A program made the position numbers and the translations under genes. Positions 16,312 to 24,420 of a stretch of 64,000 nucleotides of DNA are shown one piece after another. Below the pieces are notes generated by a model. That model ran no database searches. It saw only the letters and a list, made by a program, of their open reading frames with translations, and had not been told where the DNA came from. Numbering within the stretch: the first letter of the stretch is position 1; each line of letters opens with the position of its first letter. The DNA comes from Lentzea sp. NBRC 105346 (GTDB lineage: Bacteria > Actinomycetota > Actinomycetes > Mycobacteriales > Pseudonocardiaceae): assembly GCF_030269605.1 (NCBI RefSeq), contig NZ_BSTQ01000012.1:124001-188000 (forward strand). The letters are read 5' to 3'.

Positions 16312-17778
16312 GTGAGTTCGATTTTGACGGGTTGGCGTCGAACCAGCACAACGATGTGGAAGCGATTGGGTGACTGGGAACTTTGGCGTTTGCCGCGAAA
16401 GGCTATCGCCTATCTACTCACCGTAGAGCTTTCGCTACTCGTTGTACTGGCGCTTGTGCTCACGCACTGGCCGCTGCCGTCAAAAATCGACATCATCCGC
16501 GCCACCGGTTTGGCGTTCGCCATGGTGGTCCATTTGGTCGCCGTCCGAAGGGCCGAAGAAAGCCGCCGTGACGCGGCTCAGGGCCCGCACATCATGCTCA
16601 CGTCCGTCTGGACGTTCGCCGCCGTCGTCGCGCTGCCCCCGAGCCTGGCCATCGCCCAGATCGTGCTGGTCCGCCTCATGATGCTGCAGATCGCCCGGCG
16701 CTCCCCGCACCGCTACGTGTTCACCACGGTCAGCATGCTGGTGAGCGCACTCACCGCGTCCGGGATCATCTGGTGGGCGAACACGTGGCCGCACGCGCAC
16801 CACGACTGGTACACCGACGTCACGTTCTTCACGCTGATCCTGTCCGCCGGCGCCGTCTACGGCGCGCTGCAGGCCGTGATGGTCGGTCTCGCGATGAAGC
16901 TGACGCTGCCCGACCGCGCGTTCAAGTCCACCCTCGGCAGCCGCAGCGAGAACCTGCTCGACGTCATCACCCTGACCGGCGGTGCCGTGATCGGCCTGCT
17001 CATGGTCGTGCACTGGGCGGCGCCGCTGCTGGCGTTGTTCCCGATGATCGCGATCAACAAGATGCTGGAAGAGGCCAGGCAGCGCAACGCGCACATGGAA
17101 CGCCTGCTCCGCGAGCAGCGCCAGGCCCACCAGCAGCTGATCAAGGACTCGCACACCGACTTCCGCACGGGCCTGCTCAACACCACCGGCCTGGCCGAGT
17201 ACGCGGGCCGCCTGGTCAACCGGTGCATGACGGACAACCAGCCGGTGACCGTGCTGGTCATCGACCTGGACCACTTCAAGCGCATCAACGACACGTGGGG
17301 CCACCCCGCGGGCAACGCCGTGCTCGCCGAGGTCGGCCGCATCCTGCGCGACAAGCTCCGCCCCGGCGACGTCGCCGCCCGCGACGGTGGCGAGGAGTTC
17401 GTCGTGGCCCTCGCGGAGACCGGCCTGGCCCAGGGCGTGGCGATCGCCGAGCGCATCCGCGAGGCCATCGGTGAGCTGGCCGTTCTCACCACCGACAAGC
17501 ACCGCAACACCGTCACCCTGTACGGCCGCGAGCTGCCGGCCCCCGACGACAGCGACGTCGACCTGCGCGCCATCTCGTCGTCCATCGGCCTCGCCGTCAT
17601 CCCGGACAACGGCGACTCGCTGGCCGCGGCCCAGCACTCCGCCGACGCCGCGCTCTACAAGGCCAAGGAGAACGGCCGCAACCAGGTCCGGGTCGCCGGC
17701 CTGGACATCCCGCCGCGCCTGATGCCGGCGCCGCGGCACGACGACATCACCAAGCCCATCACGACCCGCTCCGCGTGA
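16312..17778 (+). CDS. membrane-bound diguanylate cyclase (GGDEF)
   Basis: A 488-residue protein expected to make cyclic di-GMP from two GTP. About 230 N-terminal residues form a multi-pass membrane sensor module, followed by a charged helical linker (about residues 245-275) and a GGDEF domain. The active site is GGEEF near residue 360, and the product-inhibition site RPGD lies five residues before it, so feedback control looks intact. There is no EAL or HD-GYP domain in the protein. The GTG start has a strong GAGGGGGGA ribosome binding site. Two long direct repeats lie upstream. Confidence 0.93.
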   Translation: MSSILTGWRRTSTTMWKRLGDWELWRLPRKAIAYLLTVELSLLVVLALVLTHWPLPSKIDIIRATGLAFAMVVHLVAVRRAEESRRDAAQGPHIMLTSVWTFAAVVALPPSLAIAQIVLVRLMMLQIARRSPHRYVFTTVSMLVSALTASGIIWWANTWPHAHHDWYTDVTFFTLILSAGAVYGALQAVMVGLAMKLTLPDRAFKSTLGSRSENLLDVITLTGGAVIGLLMVVHWAAPLLALFPMIAINKMLEEARQRNAHMERLLREQRQAHQQLIKDSHTDFRTGLLNTTGLAEYAGRLVNRCMTDNQPVTVLVIDLDHFKRINDTWGHPAGNAVLAEVGRILRDKLRPGDVAARDGGEEFVVALAETGLAQGVAIAERIREAIGELAVLTTDKHRNTVTLYGRELPAPDDSDVDLRAISSSIGLAVIPDNGDSLAAAQHSADAALYKAKENGRNQVRVAGLDIPPRLMPAPRHDDITKPITTRSA

Positions 17779-17926
17779 CCCGAGTTATCCACAGATCGGT
17801 GAACGGCCACTTGACCTGCGGCTTTGCCGGTAGACTGGAGCCGGGGACGCCCCCCGGGACGGGTGGGGGCTGCCCTTTTGGGGTTCGCGCGCCAACCATG
17901 CCCCTCACGACCCGCTCCGCGTGACC
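17760..17926. repeat. 21-bp exact repeat bracketing the GGDEF/flavoprotein convergence
   Basis: The sequence C plus ACGACCCGCTCCGCGTGACC occurs at 17760-17780 and again at 17906-17926 in the same orientation. The first copy encodes the last residues and stop of the GGDEF protein on the plus strand; the second encodes the last residues of the flavoprotein-HEAT protein on the minus strand. The 125 bp between them hold a weak hairpin (17841-17857). Confidence 0.7.
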
Positions 17927-20499
17927 TCCAGGGCTCGCCGGGCGTAGGCGCGCACATCCGCGTCCGAGTCGTCCAGCGCCCGTTTCAGCGCCAGCGCGAC
18001 CGGTGTCCGGTCCGCCCACCGCGTCAACGCCCGCACCGCCGCCTTCCGGACGTCCAGGTTCACGTCACTCAGTGCAGGCAGGATCGGATCCGGCGTGGAC
18101 AGCGCCCGCACGGCCCCCACCCGCACCTCCCACGCCGGGTCGGACAACGCCGCCAGACCCAGCGCGTGCAGCTCCGGCGGATAGCCGACGCGGCCCGCGG
18201 ACTCCAGCGCGGCGGCCCGCACGAACAGGTCCGGATCGACCGCCAGAGCGGACAGGACATCGGGATCGTCTATGCCTCGCGCCACCAGAACGCGAAGCTC
18301 ACGCTCCGGATCAGCGGCCGCCCGAGCCAGCAGAGCGGTCTCCCGCAGCGCCACCAGACCGCGGATCGCGGCCGCACGGGCCTCGGGATCCGGGTCGTCC
18401 AGCGCGGCCGCGTAGACCGCCGCGGTACCGAGCTTCAGCGCCCACAGAGCCTCCAGGGCCGCCGCCCGCGCGGGTGAGGCCTCCAGCGCCACACGCAAGG
18501 CGTCGCTCGCGGGTACGACCTCGACGAGCTCCCGCAACCCGGCCGCCGCCTCGGCCCGTACGAACGGGTCCGCCATGGCCTCGACCAGCGCGAACTCGAA
18601 CCCGACAGGTACCGCCTCGGTCAGCACCGCCACCGCCGCCCGACGGACGGCGGCGTCACCGTCGGCCAGGAACGGCCGCAGGTCGGCTAGCGACGGCTGT
18701 TCGTCGACCAGCGCCAGCAGCTCGAGCAGCCGGGGCGACGCGACCTCCCCGGAACCGTCGGTCGAGTCCACAGTGGACGATGCCGCCGACACCGACCGGC
18801 TCCCGAGGTACTCGAAAGAACCCGTCCGGTGCGTGACGCCCTCGACCGGCACCAGATACGGGTTGACCGGGCGTTTGACGAACTCCATCTCGCCCTGGGC
18901 GTTCTTGCGCAGGTTGAGGTGGTGGAACCACGACGAGTCGTCACGCGCGGGCAGGTCGACCCGCTGGTGGTAGAGCCCCCAGCGGCTCTCCGTGCGCATC
19001 AGCGAGGCCTGTGCGGCCATTTCCGCGCAGTCCCGGATGAACGACACCTCGACGCACCGCATGAGCTCGTGCGGCGTCCTGGCGCCCATCTGAGCGATTT
19101 CGCCGGACATCCGCGCGAACGTCTCCAAAGCGATCATCAGCTTTGTCTCGCTCTTCGGCGGCGCCACATAGTCGTTCACGAACCGGCGCAGCTTGTACTC
19201 CACCTGCGGTTGCGGCGGGCCGTCCGGATGGTCGAGGTGCCGGTAGATCAACGACCGGGCTTCCTCCACCTGGTCCAAAGGCAACGGCAGGTCCCGCACC
19301 AAATGAGACGAGGCATGCGCACCGGCGAGATCGCCGAACACGAATGCGCCGATCATGTAGTTGTGCGGAACGCACGCGAGATCACCCGCGGCATAAAGTC
19401 CGGGCACGGTCGTCAGCCCGTTCTCGTCGACCCACACACCCGAAGCGGAATGTCCGCCACAGAGACCGATCTCGGAAATGTGCATCTCGATGTCATGTGT
19501 GCGGTAGTCGTGCCCACGCCCCGCGTGGAAAGTGCCACGAGAAGGGCGTTCCGTGGTGTGCAGAATGCCTTCCAGCGCGGAGATCGACTCCTCCGGGAGA
19601 TGAGTGACCTTCAAATAGATCGGTCCGCGCGCGGATTCGATCTCGGAAGCCACCTCGGCCATCATCTGACCCGACCAGTAGTCGCAGTCGACGAACCGTT
19701 CCCCGAGCGAGTTCACCTGATAAGCGCCGAACGGGTTGCCGACATAAGCGCACGCCGGCCCGTTGTAGTCCTTGATCAGCGGGTTGATCTGGAAGCACTC
19801 GATCCCGGACAGTTCGGCGCCCGCGTGATACGCCATCGAGTAACCGTCGCCGGCGTTCGTCGGATTCTCGTAGGTGCCATAGAGATAGCCGGACGCGGGC
19901 AGGCCCAGCCGTCCGGACGCGCCGGTCGCGAGGATCACCGCACCCGCGGACACGGTCACGAACTCGCCCGTGCGGGTGTTGAACCCGGCGGCGCCGACGG
20001 CACGTCCATCCGAGACGAGCACCCGCACGGGCATCACGCGGTTCTCGATGCGGATCTTCGACCGCATGGAACGTTCCCGCATGACCCGGTACAGGACCTT
20101 CTTGACGTCCTTGCCCTCCGGCATCGGCAGCACGTAGCTGCCGGACCGATGCACCTGGCGCACGTGGTAGTCGCCGAACGAGTCCTTCTCGAACTTCACG
20201 CCGTAGCGCTCGAGCCGTTGCACCATCTCGAACCCGCGCGTCGCGGTCTGCATGATCGTGCGCTGGTTGACGATGCCGTCGTTGGCGCGGGTGATCTCGG
20301 CGACGTAGTCCTCGGGCCGCGCTTTCCCCGGGATGACGGCGTTGTTGACGCCGTCCATGCCCATCGCCAGCGCGCCGGAGTGCCGCACGTGCGCCTTCTC
20401 CAGCAACAACACGTCGCGGCCGTGCTCGGCGGCGGTGATCGCGGCCATCGAACCGGCCGTCCCGCCGCCGATCACCAGGACGTCACAGGACAGGTTCAC
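17905..20499 (-). CDS. AprA/FrdA-like flavoprotein with C-terminal HEAT repeats
   Basis: The 864-residue product has an FAD-binding oxidoreductase module (about residues 1-560) of the fumarate reductase/adenylylsulfate reductase alpha type: GGGTAG at residues 11-16, the LLLEKAHVRHSGALAMGMDG region and GLYAAGDLAC near residue 370. A Ser/Thr-rich linker leads to about 280 residues of Ala/Leu/Asp/Glu-rich HEAT-like repeats (for example LSDPAWEVRVGAVRAL and LDDSDADVRAYARRAL). The GTG at 20499 overlaps the ATPase stop by 4 nt; an upstream in-frame extension is shadow sequence rich in Arg. It is the last gene of the ferredoxin-SBP-permease-ATPase operon. The electron partner is probably the ferredoxin at 23241. 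The substrate is unknown; a sulfur compound is an inference. Confidence 0.85.
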   Translation of the reverse strand: MNLSCDVLVIGGGTAGSMAAITAAEHGRDVLLLEKAHVRHSGALAMGMDGVNNAVIPGKARPEDYVAEITRANDGIVNQRTIMQTATRGFEMVQRLERYGVKFEKDSFGDYHVRQVHRSGSYVLPMPEGKDVKKVLYRVMRERSMRSKIRIENRVMPVRVLVSDGRAVGAAGFNTRTGEFVTVSAGAVILATGASGRLGLPASGYLYGTYENPTNAGDGYSMAYHAGAELSGIECFQINPLIKDYNGPACAYVGNPFGAYQVNSLGERFVDCDYWSGQMMAEVASEIESARGPIYLKVTHLPEESISALEGILHTTERPSRGTFHAGRGHDYRTHDIEMHISEIGLCGGHSASGVWVDENGLTTVPGLYAAGDLACVPHNYMIGAFVFGDLAGAHASSHLVRDLPLPLDQVEEARSLIYRHLDHPDGPPQPQVEYKLRRFVNDYVAPPKSETKLMIALETFARMSGEIAQMGARTPHELMRCVEVSFIRDCAEMAAQASLMRTESRWGLYHQRVDLPARDDSSWFHHLNLRKNAQGEMEFVKRPVNPYLVPVEGVTHRTGSFEYLGSRSVSAASSTVDSTDGSGEVASPRLLELLALVDEQPSLADLRPFLADGDAAVRRAAVAVLTEAVPVGFEFALVEAMADPFVRAEAAAGLRELVEVVPASDALRVALEASPARAAALEALWALKLGTAAVYAAALDDPDPEARAAAIRGLVALRETALLARAAADPERELRVLVARGIDDPDVLSALAVDPDLFVRAAALESAGRVGYPPELHALGLAALSDPAWEVRVGAVRALSTPDPILPALSDVNLDVRKAAVRALTRWADRTPVALALKRALDDSDADVRAYARRALEVTRSGS

Positions 20500-21158
20500 G
20501 CCATCACCGCCTTGAGGATCGCGTCGCGGTGCACGTCGACCTCGCCCGCGCCGAGCACGACCACCCGGTCTCCCAGCAGCACGGCCTCGTCGACGTCGTG
20601 CGTCACGAAGATCGTCGTCGTGCCGGTCTCCCGCAGCACCTCGGCCACCAGCCGCTGCATCGTCGAACGGGTCTGCGCGTCCAGCGCCCCGAACGGCTCG
20701 TCCATCAGCACCAGCGCGGGCGCCTGCGCGAGCGTCCGGGCGAGCTGGACCCGTTGCCGCATGCCGCCGGACAGGCTGCGCGGCAGGTAGTCCTCGAACC
20801 CGGTCAGGCCGACGCGGTCGAGCCACGCCAACGCGGTCGACCGGCGGGACTCGCGCGAAACCCCTTGCAGGGCAAGCGGAAGCTCGACGTTGCGCAACGC
20901 CGAGCGCCACGGCAGCAGACCGTCCTCCTGGAACACCATCGCCCGCTCGCGCGACGTGCCGCGCACCGGCACACCGTCCACGAGCACCTGCCCGGTGAAC
21001 GGCACCAGCCCGGCCACCGCGCGCAGCAGCGTCGACTTGCCGCAGCCGGACGGGCCTGCGACGACGAGCAGTTCTCCTTGTGACACCGACAGATCCAGAC
21101 CGGACAAGACGGCCGATCGTCCATAGGAGACGGTCAGGCCGGAGATCACCACGCTCAT
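20496..21158 (-). CDS. ABC transporter ATPase, SsuB/TauB-like
   Basis: A 220-residue ATPase with Walker A GPSGCGKST near residue 36, signature LSGGMRQRVQLAR, Walker B LVLMDEPFGALD and switch His in FVTHDVDEA. This pattern is typical of nitrate/sulfonate/taurine importers. The ATG at 21158 is set by the start of conserved sequence and overlaps the permease stop by 4 nt (ATGA). It also overlaps the flavoprotein start, so the operon is tightly coupled. Confidence 0.92.
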   Translation of the reverse strand: MSVVISGLTVSYGRSAVLSGLDLSVSQGELLVVAGPSGCGKSTLLRAVAGLVPFTGQVLVDGVPVRGTSRERAMVFQEDGLLPWRSALRNVELPLALQGVSRESRRSTALAWLDRVGLTGFEDYLPRSLSGGMRQRVQLARTLAQAPALVLMDEPFGALDAQTRSTMQRLVAEVLRETGTTTIFVTHDVDEAVLLGDRVVVLGAGEVDVHRDAILKAVMA

Positions 21159-21919
21159 ATCGCGGCCTCCCTTGGCAGCCACCGGGTGACCCGGCGTCCG
21201 AGCAGTTCCACCCCGGCCGACGTCAGCCAGCCGAGCAGCCCGATCGTGATCATCCCGACGATCACGCCGGGGTAGTCGACGACCGTGTACGCCTGCCACG
21301 TCCGGTACCCGACGCCGAACTGGCCGGAGATCATCTCCGCGGAGATCACGCAGATCCACGCGACACCCATGCCGACGGACAGCCCGCCGAACACGCCGGG
21401 CAGCGTGCCCGGCAGCACCACCCGGAACAGCACCTGGGACCGGCTCGCGCCCATCGTGCGGATCGCGTCCTCCCAGATCGTCGGCAACGCGCGCACGGCA
21501 TGCCGCGTGGACACGAGGATCGGGAAGAACGCGGCGACGAACGTGATGAACACGATCCCCTGCTCGTCGGTCGGGAACAGCAGGATCGCGATCGGCACCA
21601 GCGCGATGGCCGGGATCGGCCGCACCACTTCCAGCGACGGTTGCAGCAGATCACCCAGCACCCGCGACCGGGCGACGACCACGCCGAGCGAGATGCCCAG
21701 CGCGGCCGCCAGCAGGAACCCCGCGCCGATGCGCGCCAGGCTGCTGCCGAGGTCGTGGTAGTACTGCGCGTCGCCCACCTGCTGTGCGAACCGCTCGGCC
21801 ACCTCGACGACCGTCGGCAGCTGCGAGAACCGCAGCCACGCCTCGGTGTCCGACGCGGTCAGCACCTGCCACAGGACTAGCCCCACCACAAGAGAGCCGC
21901 CCCTCAGCACCCATCGCAT
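21155..21919 (-). CDS. ABC transporter permease, SsuC/TauC-like
   Basis: A 254-residue integral membrane protein with the BPD_transp_1 fold; the EAA loop is seen in RTMGASRSQVLFRVVLPGTLPGVFGG. It should form the membrane channel with the ATPase downstream. The ATG at 21919 overlaps the stop of the binding-protein gene by one base (TGATG). Confidence 0.9.
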   Translation of the reverse strand: MRWVLRGGSLVVGLVLWQVLTASDTEAWLRFSQLPTVVEVAERFAQQVGDAQYYHDLGSSLARIGAGFLLAAALGISLGVVVARSRVLGDLLQPSLEVVRPIPAIALVPIAILLFPTDEQGIVFITFVAAFFPILVSTRHAVRALPTIWEDAIRTMGASRSQVLFRVVLPGTLPGVFGGLSVGMGVAWICVISAEMISGQFGVGYRTWQAYTVVDYPGVIVGMITIGLLGWLTSAGVELLGRRVTRWLPREAAI

Positions 21920-23229
21920 CACTTGCCCGCAGCCGCGAGAGCCTGCTCGAACGTCAGCACGGCGCCGTGCCTGGCGGCCGCGGCCTCGGTCGTGAACGGC
22001 AGCAGCTTCCCGTTGTCGTTGACCCAGAACACGTGGTCCGCGAACCACCGCGTGCCCAGTTCCGTGTCCGGCACGTACCCGGTGCGGACCTTCTTGCCCT
22101 CGGAGTTGATGAGCTTCAACAGCTCGGTCGGCGTCGCGACCGGACGCGGCGCGGCCTCACCGTCGAACCAGACCTCGCTCGCCGTGGCCGGCTCCCCGGC
22201 GGCGATCTTCGCCGGGTTCGTGAGGTCCTCGGTGCCGGCGATGACGTCCTTCAACGGCTGGTCGTCGATGAACTTGTCGACGTCGAGCTCCTCGATGTTG
22301 CCGATCGACTTGAGGAACGGCACGTCCTCCTTCAACGCCTTGCGCAGCACGGACTTCAGCGACAGGTCGAACGTCGAGACGCCGTTCGGCCCGTTGTAGA
22401 GGTAGACGACCTCGACCGGCAGCGTGGTCGCCTTCGCGACGATTTCGGCTGCCTCCAAAGGCTTCTCGTGCAGGAACTTCGTCGCGTCGAGCTGCGCCCG
22501 CAGGAACTCGCGCACCACGTCGGGCTGCTGCTGGGTGAACCGGTTGCGCACCACGACGCCGTGCAACGTAGGCAGGTTCAGCGCCGAACCGTCGAACAAC
22601 ACCTTGGCCTGCTTGGCGAACACCAGCGCGCCCGGCCAGGCCACGAACTGCGACAGCGCCGCGACGTTCCCGGACTGCAGCGCCGACGCGCCGACCGACG
22701 GCTGCTGGTTCTCGACGGTGACCTTCACATCGCCGAGGGCGCGGACGAGCGTTCCGTGCCCGGCCGAGCCGACGCTCGCCGACACCTTCTGCCCGGCGAG
22801 ATCGGCCAGCGTCTTCGCGGTCGAGTTCGGCGGCACGACGACGGTGTTCAGCCCGCCCTTGGCGTTGTAGCCGGTGACGGACAGCATGCGCGTGCCGTCC
22901 TCACCCTGCTTCTGCGTGCGGGAACCGTTGATGAGCAACGGGAAGTCGCCCATCGAACCGATGTCGATCTTGCCCGCGATCATCTGCGCGGTGATCGGCG
23001 CGCCGGTGTCGTAGTCCTGCCAGGTGACCTCGTAGGTCTTACCGGTCTTCTTGCCGAGCTCCTTCAGGCGTTGCTCGAAGAAACCCTTGTCCCTTAGGAG
23101 GGTTCCCGCAGTGACGGTGTTGATGGTCTTCGACTGGTAACCGATCACGACCGGCACCTTCTCGCCGGACGCGGACCCCGTCCCGCACGCGGTGACGAGG
23201 AACAACAGGGGCAGCAGCAGTCTGCGCAT
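21919..23229 (-). CDS. ABC transporter substrate-binding lipoprotein, SsuA/NMT1-like
   Basis: A 436-residue lipoprotein (MRRLLLPLLFLVTAC, lipobox ending at Cys15) of the NMT1/SsuA binding-protein superfamily. Signs are VPVVIGYQSKTINTVTAGTLLRDKGFFEQ at the start of the mature part (blocks VVIGYQSK and KGFFEQ) and GSAGHGTLVRAL in the middle. The ligand cannot be read from sequence; the family binds sulfonates, nitrate, thiamine precursors and similar molecules. It lies 11 bp after the ferredoxin gene and overlaps the permease gene by one base. Confidence 0.88.
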   Translation of the reverse strand: MRRLLLPLLFLVTACGTGSASGEKVPVVIGYQSKTINTVTAGTLLRDKGFFEQRLKELGKKTGKTYEVTWQDYDTGAPITAQMIAGKIDIGSMGDFPLLINGSRTQKQGEDGTRMLSVTGYNAKGGLNTVVVPPNSTAKTLADLAGQKVSASVGSAGHGTLVRALGDVKVTVENQQPSVGASALQSGNVAALSQFVAWPGALVFAKQAKVLFDGSALNLPTLHGVVVRNRFTQQQPDVVREFLRAQLDATKFLHEKPLEAAEIVAKATTLPVEVVYLYNGPNGVSTFDLSLKSVLRKALKEDVPFLKSIGNIEELDVDKFIDDQPLKDVIAGTEDLTNPAKIAAGEPATASEVWFDGEAAPRPVATPTELLKLINSEGKKVRTGYVPDTELGTRWFADHVFWVNDNGKLLPFTTEAAAARHGAVLTFEQALAAAGK

Positions 23230-23240
23230 GGGTTTCCCTT

Positions 23241-23468
23241 TCACCGCAACAGATAGGGCATGTTGATGGTCACCGCGTCCGTGGGGCAGCGGGCGGCGCA
23301 CGGGCCGCAGTACCAGCACTCGTCGACGTGCATGTAGGCCTTGTTGGTCTCGGGGTTGATCGCCAGCGAGTCGAGCGGGCACATGTCGACGCACAGCCGG
23401 CAGCCGTCGATGCACTTGGATTCGTTGATCGTCACCGGAACGTCGGCACGGTTGTTGACCAGAGCCAT
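23241..23468 (-). CDS. 2x[4Fe-4S] ferredoxin, AprB-like
   Basis: A 75-residue protein with two cluster motifs: CIDGCRLCVDMCP near residues 19-31 (CX3CX2CX3CP) and CWYCGPCAARCP near 51-62 (CX2CX2CX3CP). The spacing is like the iron-sulfur subunit that partners AprA-type flavoproteins. The ribosome binding site AGGAGA lies 6 nt before the ATG. It is the first full-length gene of the transport/flavoprotein operon and is preceded by a short cysteine-containing leader frame. Role: electron carrier for the flavoprotein at the end of the operon, by inference from linkage. Confidence 0.93.
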   Translation of the reverse strand: MALVNNRADVPVTINESKCIDGCRLCVDMCPLDSLAINPETNKAYMHVDECWYCGPCAARCPTDAVTINMPYLLR

Positions 23469-23508
23469 GAATGGTCTCCTGGTAATAGAAGGGGGAACTG
23501 GGCAGCGC

Positions 23509-23577
23509 TCAGCTACAGATTGCTGAAGCGGTGCGGCGAAGATCCACGTGCAGACGGAACCGCGGCGCGACGTTCAT
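23509..23577 (-). CDS. 22-residue leader peptide of the ferredoxin/ABC operon
   Basis: A 22-codon frame ending in RLHVDLRRTASAICS starts at an ATG that overlaps the GntR stop codon (ATGA) and stops 40 nt before the ferredoxin start. The RLHVDLxRxxSAIC pattern resembles the short leader peptides found in actinomycetes upstream of sulfur-assimilation and sulfonate-transport genes, where a late Cys codon is thought to let cysteine supply control the downstream genes. Here the Cys codon is the second-to-last codon before the stop. The match is from memory, but the conserved motif, the size and the position agree. Confidence 0.7.
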   Translation of the reverse strand: MNVAPRFRLHVDLRRTASAICS

Positions 23578-24317
23578 GACGACGTCCTCCGCAGCTCCGC
23601 ACGCATGGTGAGGCGATCGCCCCGCATGCGGATGAACTCCAGGTCCACCGGGCGGCCGTCCGCGAAGTGGCTCAGCCGTTCCACGACCAGCAGCGCCGCT
23701 CCGCGCGGAACCTCCAGCACGGTGGCGGAGTGCGCGTCGGCGTTGACGGCTTCCAGCGACACGACCGCGGTGCCCAGCCGCTGACCGGAGGTCTGCTCGA
23801 TCAACGAGAAGATGTCGCGGTTCTCGAGGTCCTGCGACAGCAACGGCTCGCCCACGTCCAGCGTGAGGTACGTGAGGTCGAGCGACAGCGGCAGGCCGTT
23901 CAACCGCCGCAACCGTTCCACATAAACGACTTCCGCGGAGCCGAGCCGTGCCGCGACGGACGACGGCGCCTTGATCACGCGCAGCGCGCGCACGTCGTTG
24001 GTGACGGTGCCGTGCTCGTGCAGCGTCTCGGCGAGGCCCATCAGCTGGTTCAGCCCGTGGGAGTACTTCCGCGCGACGACGACCGTGCCGACACCCGGCA
24101 CACGGTCGATGAGGCCCTCCTCGCGCAACAGGTCGAGCGCCTCGCGAATGCTGTTGCGCGACACGGAGAACTCGGTCGCGAGGAACCGCTCGTCGGGCAG
24201 CACGCCGTCCGGGAACGCGCGTTGCACGACCTGCTGGCGGATGACGTCGGCAGCCTGACGGGCCCGGTCGGCGCGGAGGCGCCGCTCGGGTGATCCGTCA
24301 CGATGGCTGCTGGTCAT
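23574..24317 (-). CDS. GntR-family transcription regulator, HutC subfamily
   Basis: A 247-residue regulator with an N-terminal winged helix (FLATEFSVSRNSIREALDLLREEGLI near residues 45-70) and a C-terminal UTRA effector domain (LGTAVVSLEAVNADA and PRGAALLVVERLSH). It lies upstream of, and on the same strand as, the leader peptide and the ferredoxin/ABC/flavoprotein genes and overlaps the leader start by 3 nt, so it is probably the operon's own regulator. A direct repeat of TGTTACGCC lies just upstream. The effector is unknown. Confidence 0.9.
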   Translation of the reverse strand: MTSSHRDGSPERRLRADRARQAADVIRQQVVQRAFPDGVLPDERFLATEFSVSRNSIREALDLLREEGLIDRVPGVGTVVVARKYSHGLNQLMGLAETLHEHGTVTNDVRALRVIKAPSSVAARLGSAEVVYVERLRRLNGLPLSLDLTYLTLDVGEPLLSQDLENRDIFSLIEQTSGQRLGTAVVSLEAVNADAHSATVLEVPRGAALLVVERLSHFADGRPVDLEFIRMRGDRLTMRAELRRTSS

Positions 24318-24351
24318 GCGCCACAGTCTGGACGGCGAACCAAGACGAGTT

Positions 24352-24371
24352 TGTTACGCCTGTGTTACGCC
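24352..24371 (-). promoter_or_regulatory. 11-bp-phased direct repeat before the GntR gene
   Basis: TGTTACGCC occurs at 24352-24360 and 24363-24371, one helical turn apart, 35-54 bp upstream of the GntR start. It may be an autoregulatory site or an activator site. Confidence 0.35.
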
Positions 24372-24420
24372 ACCTGGTCAGCGCGCCGAGCAGGGGAAAG
24401 CCGGCCGTTGCGCCAGTCCA

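Noticed and set aside
17785..17793. TTATCCACA, a perfect DnaA box
   Set aside because: It is a single box with no cluster, no A+T-rich unwinding element and no dnaA/dnaN nearby, so it is not an origin.
20500..20910. N-terminal extension of the flavoprotein frame
   Set aside because: It overlaps the ATPase gene in another frame and has shadow composition; the FAD motif and the 4-nt overlap set the start at 20499.
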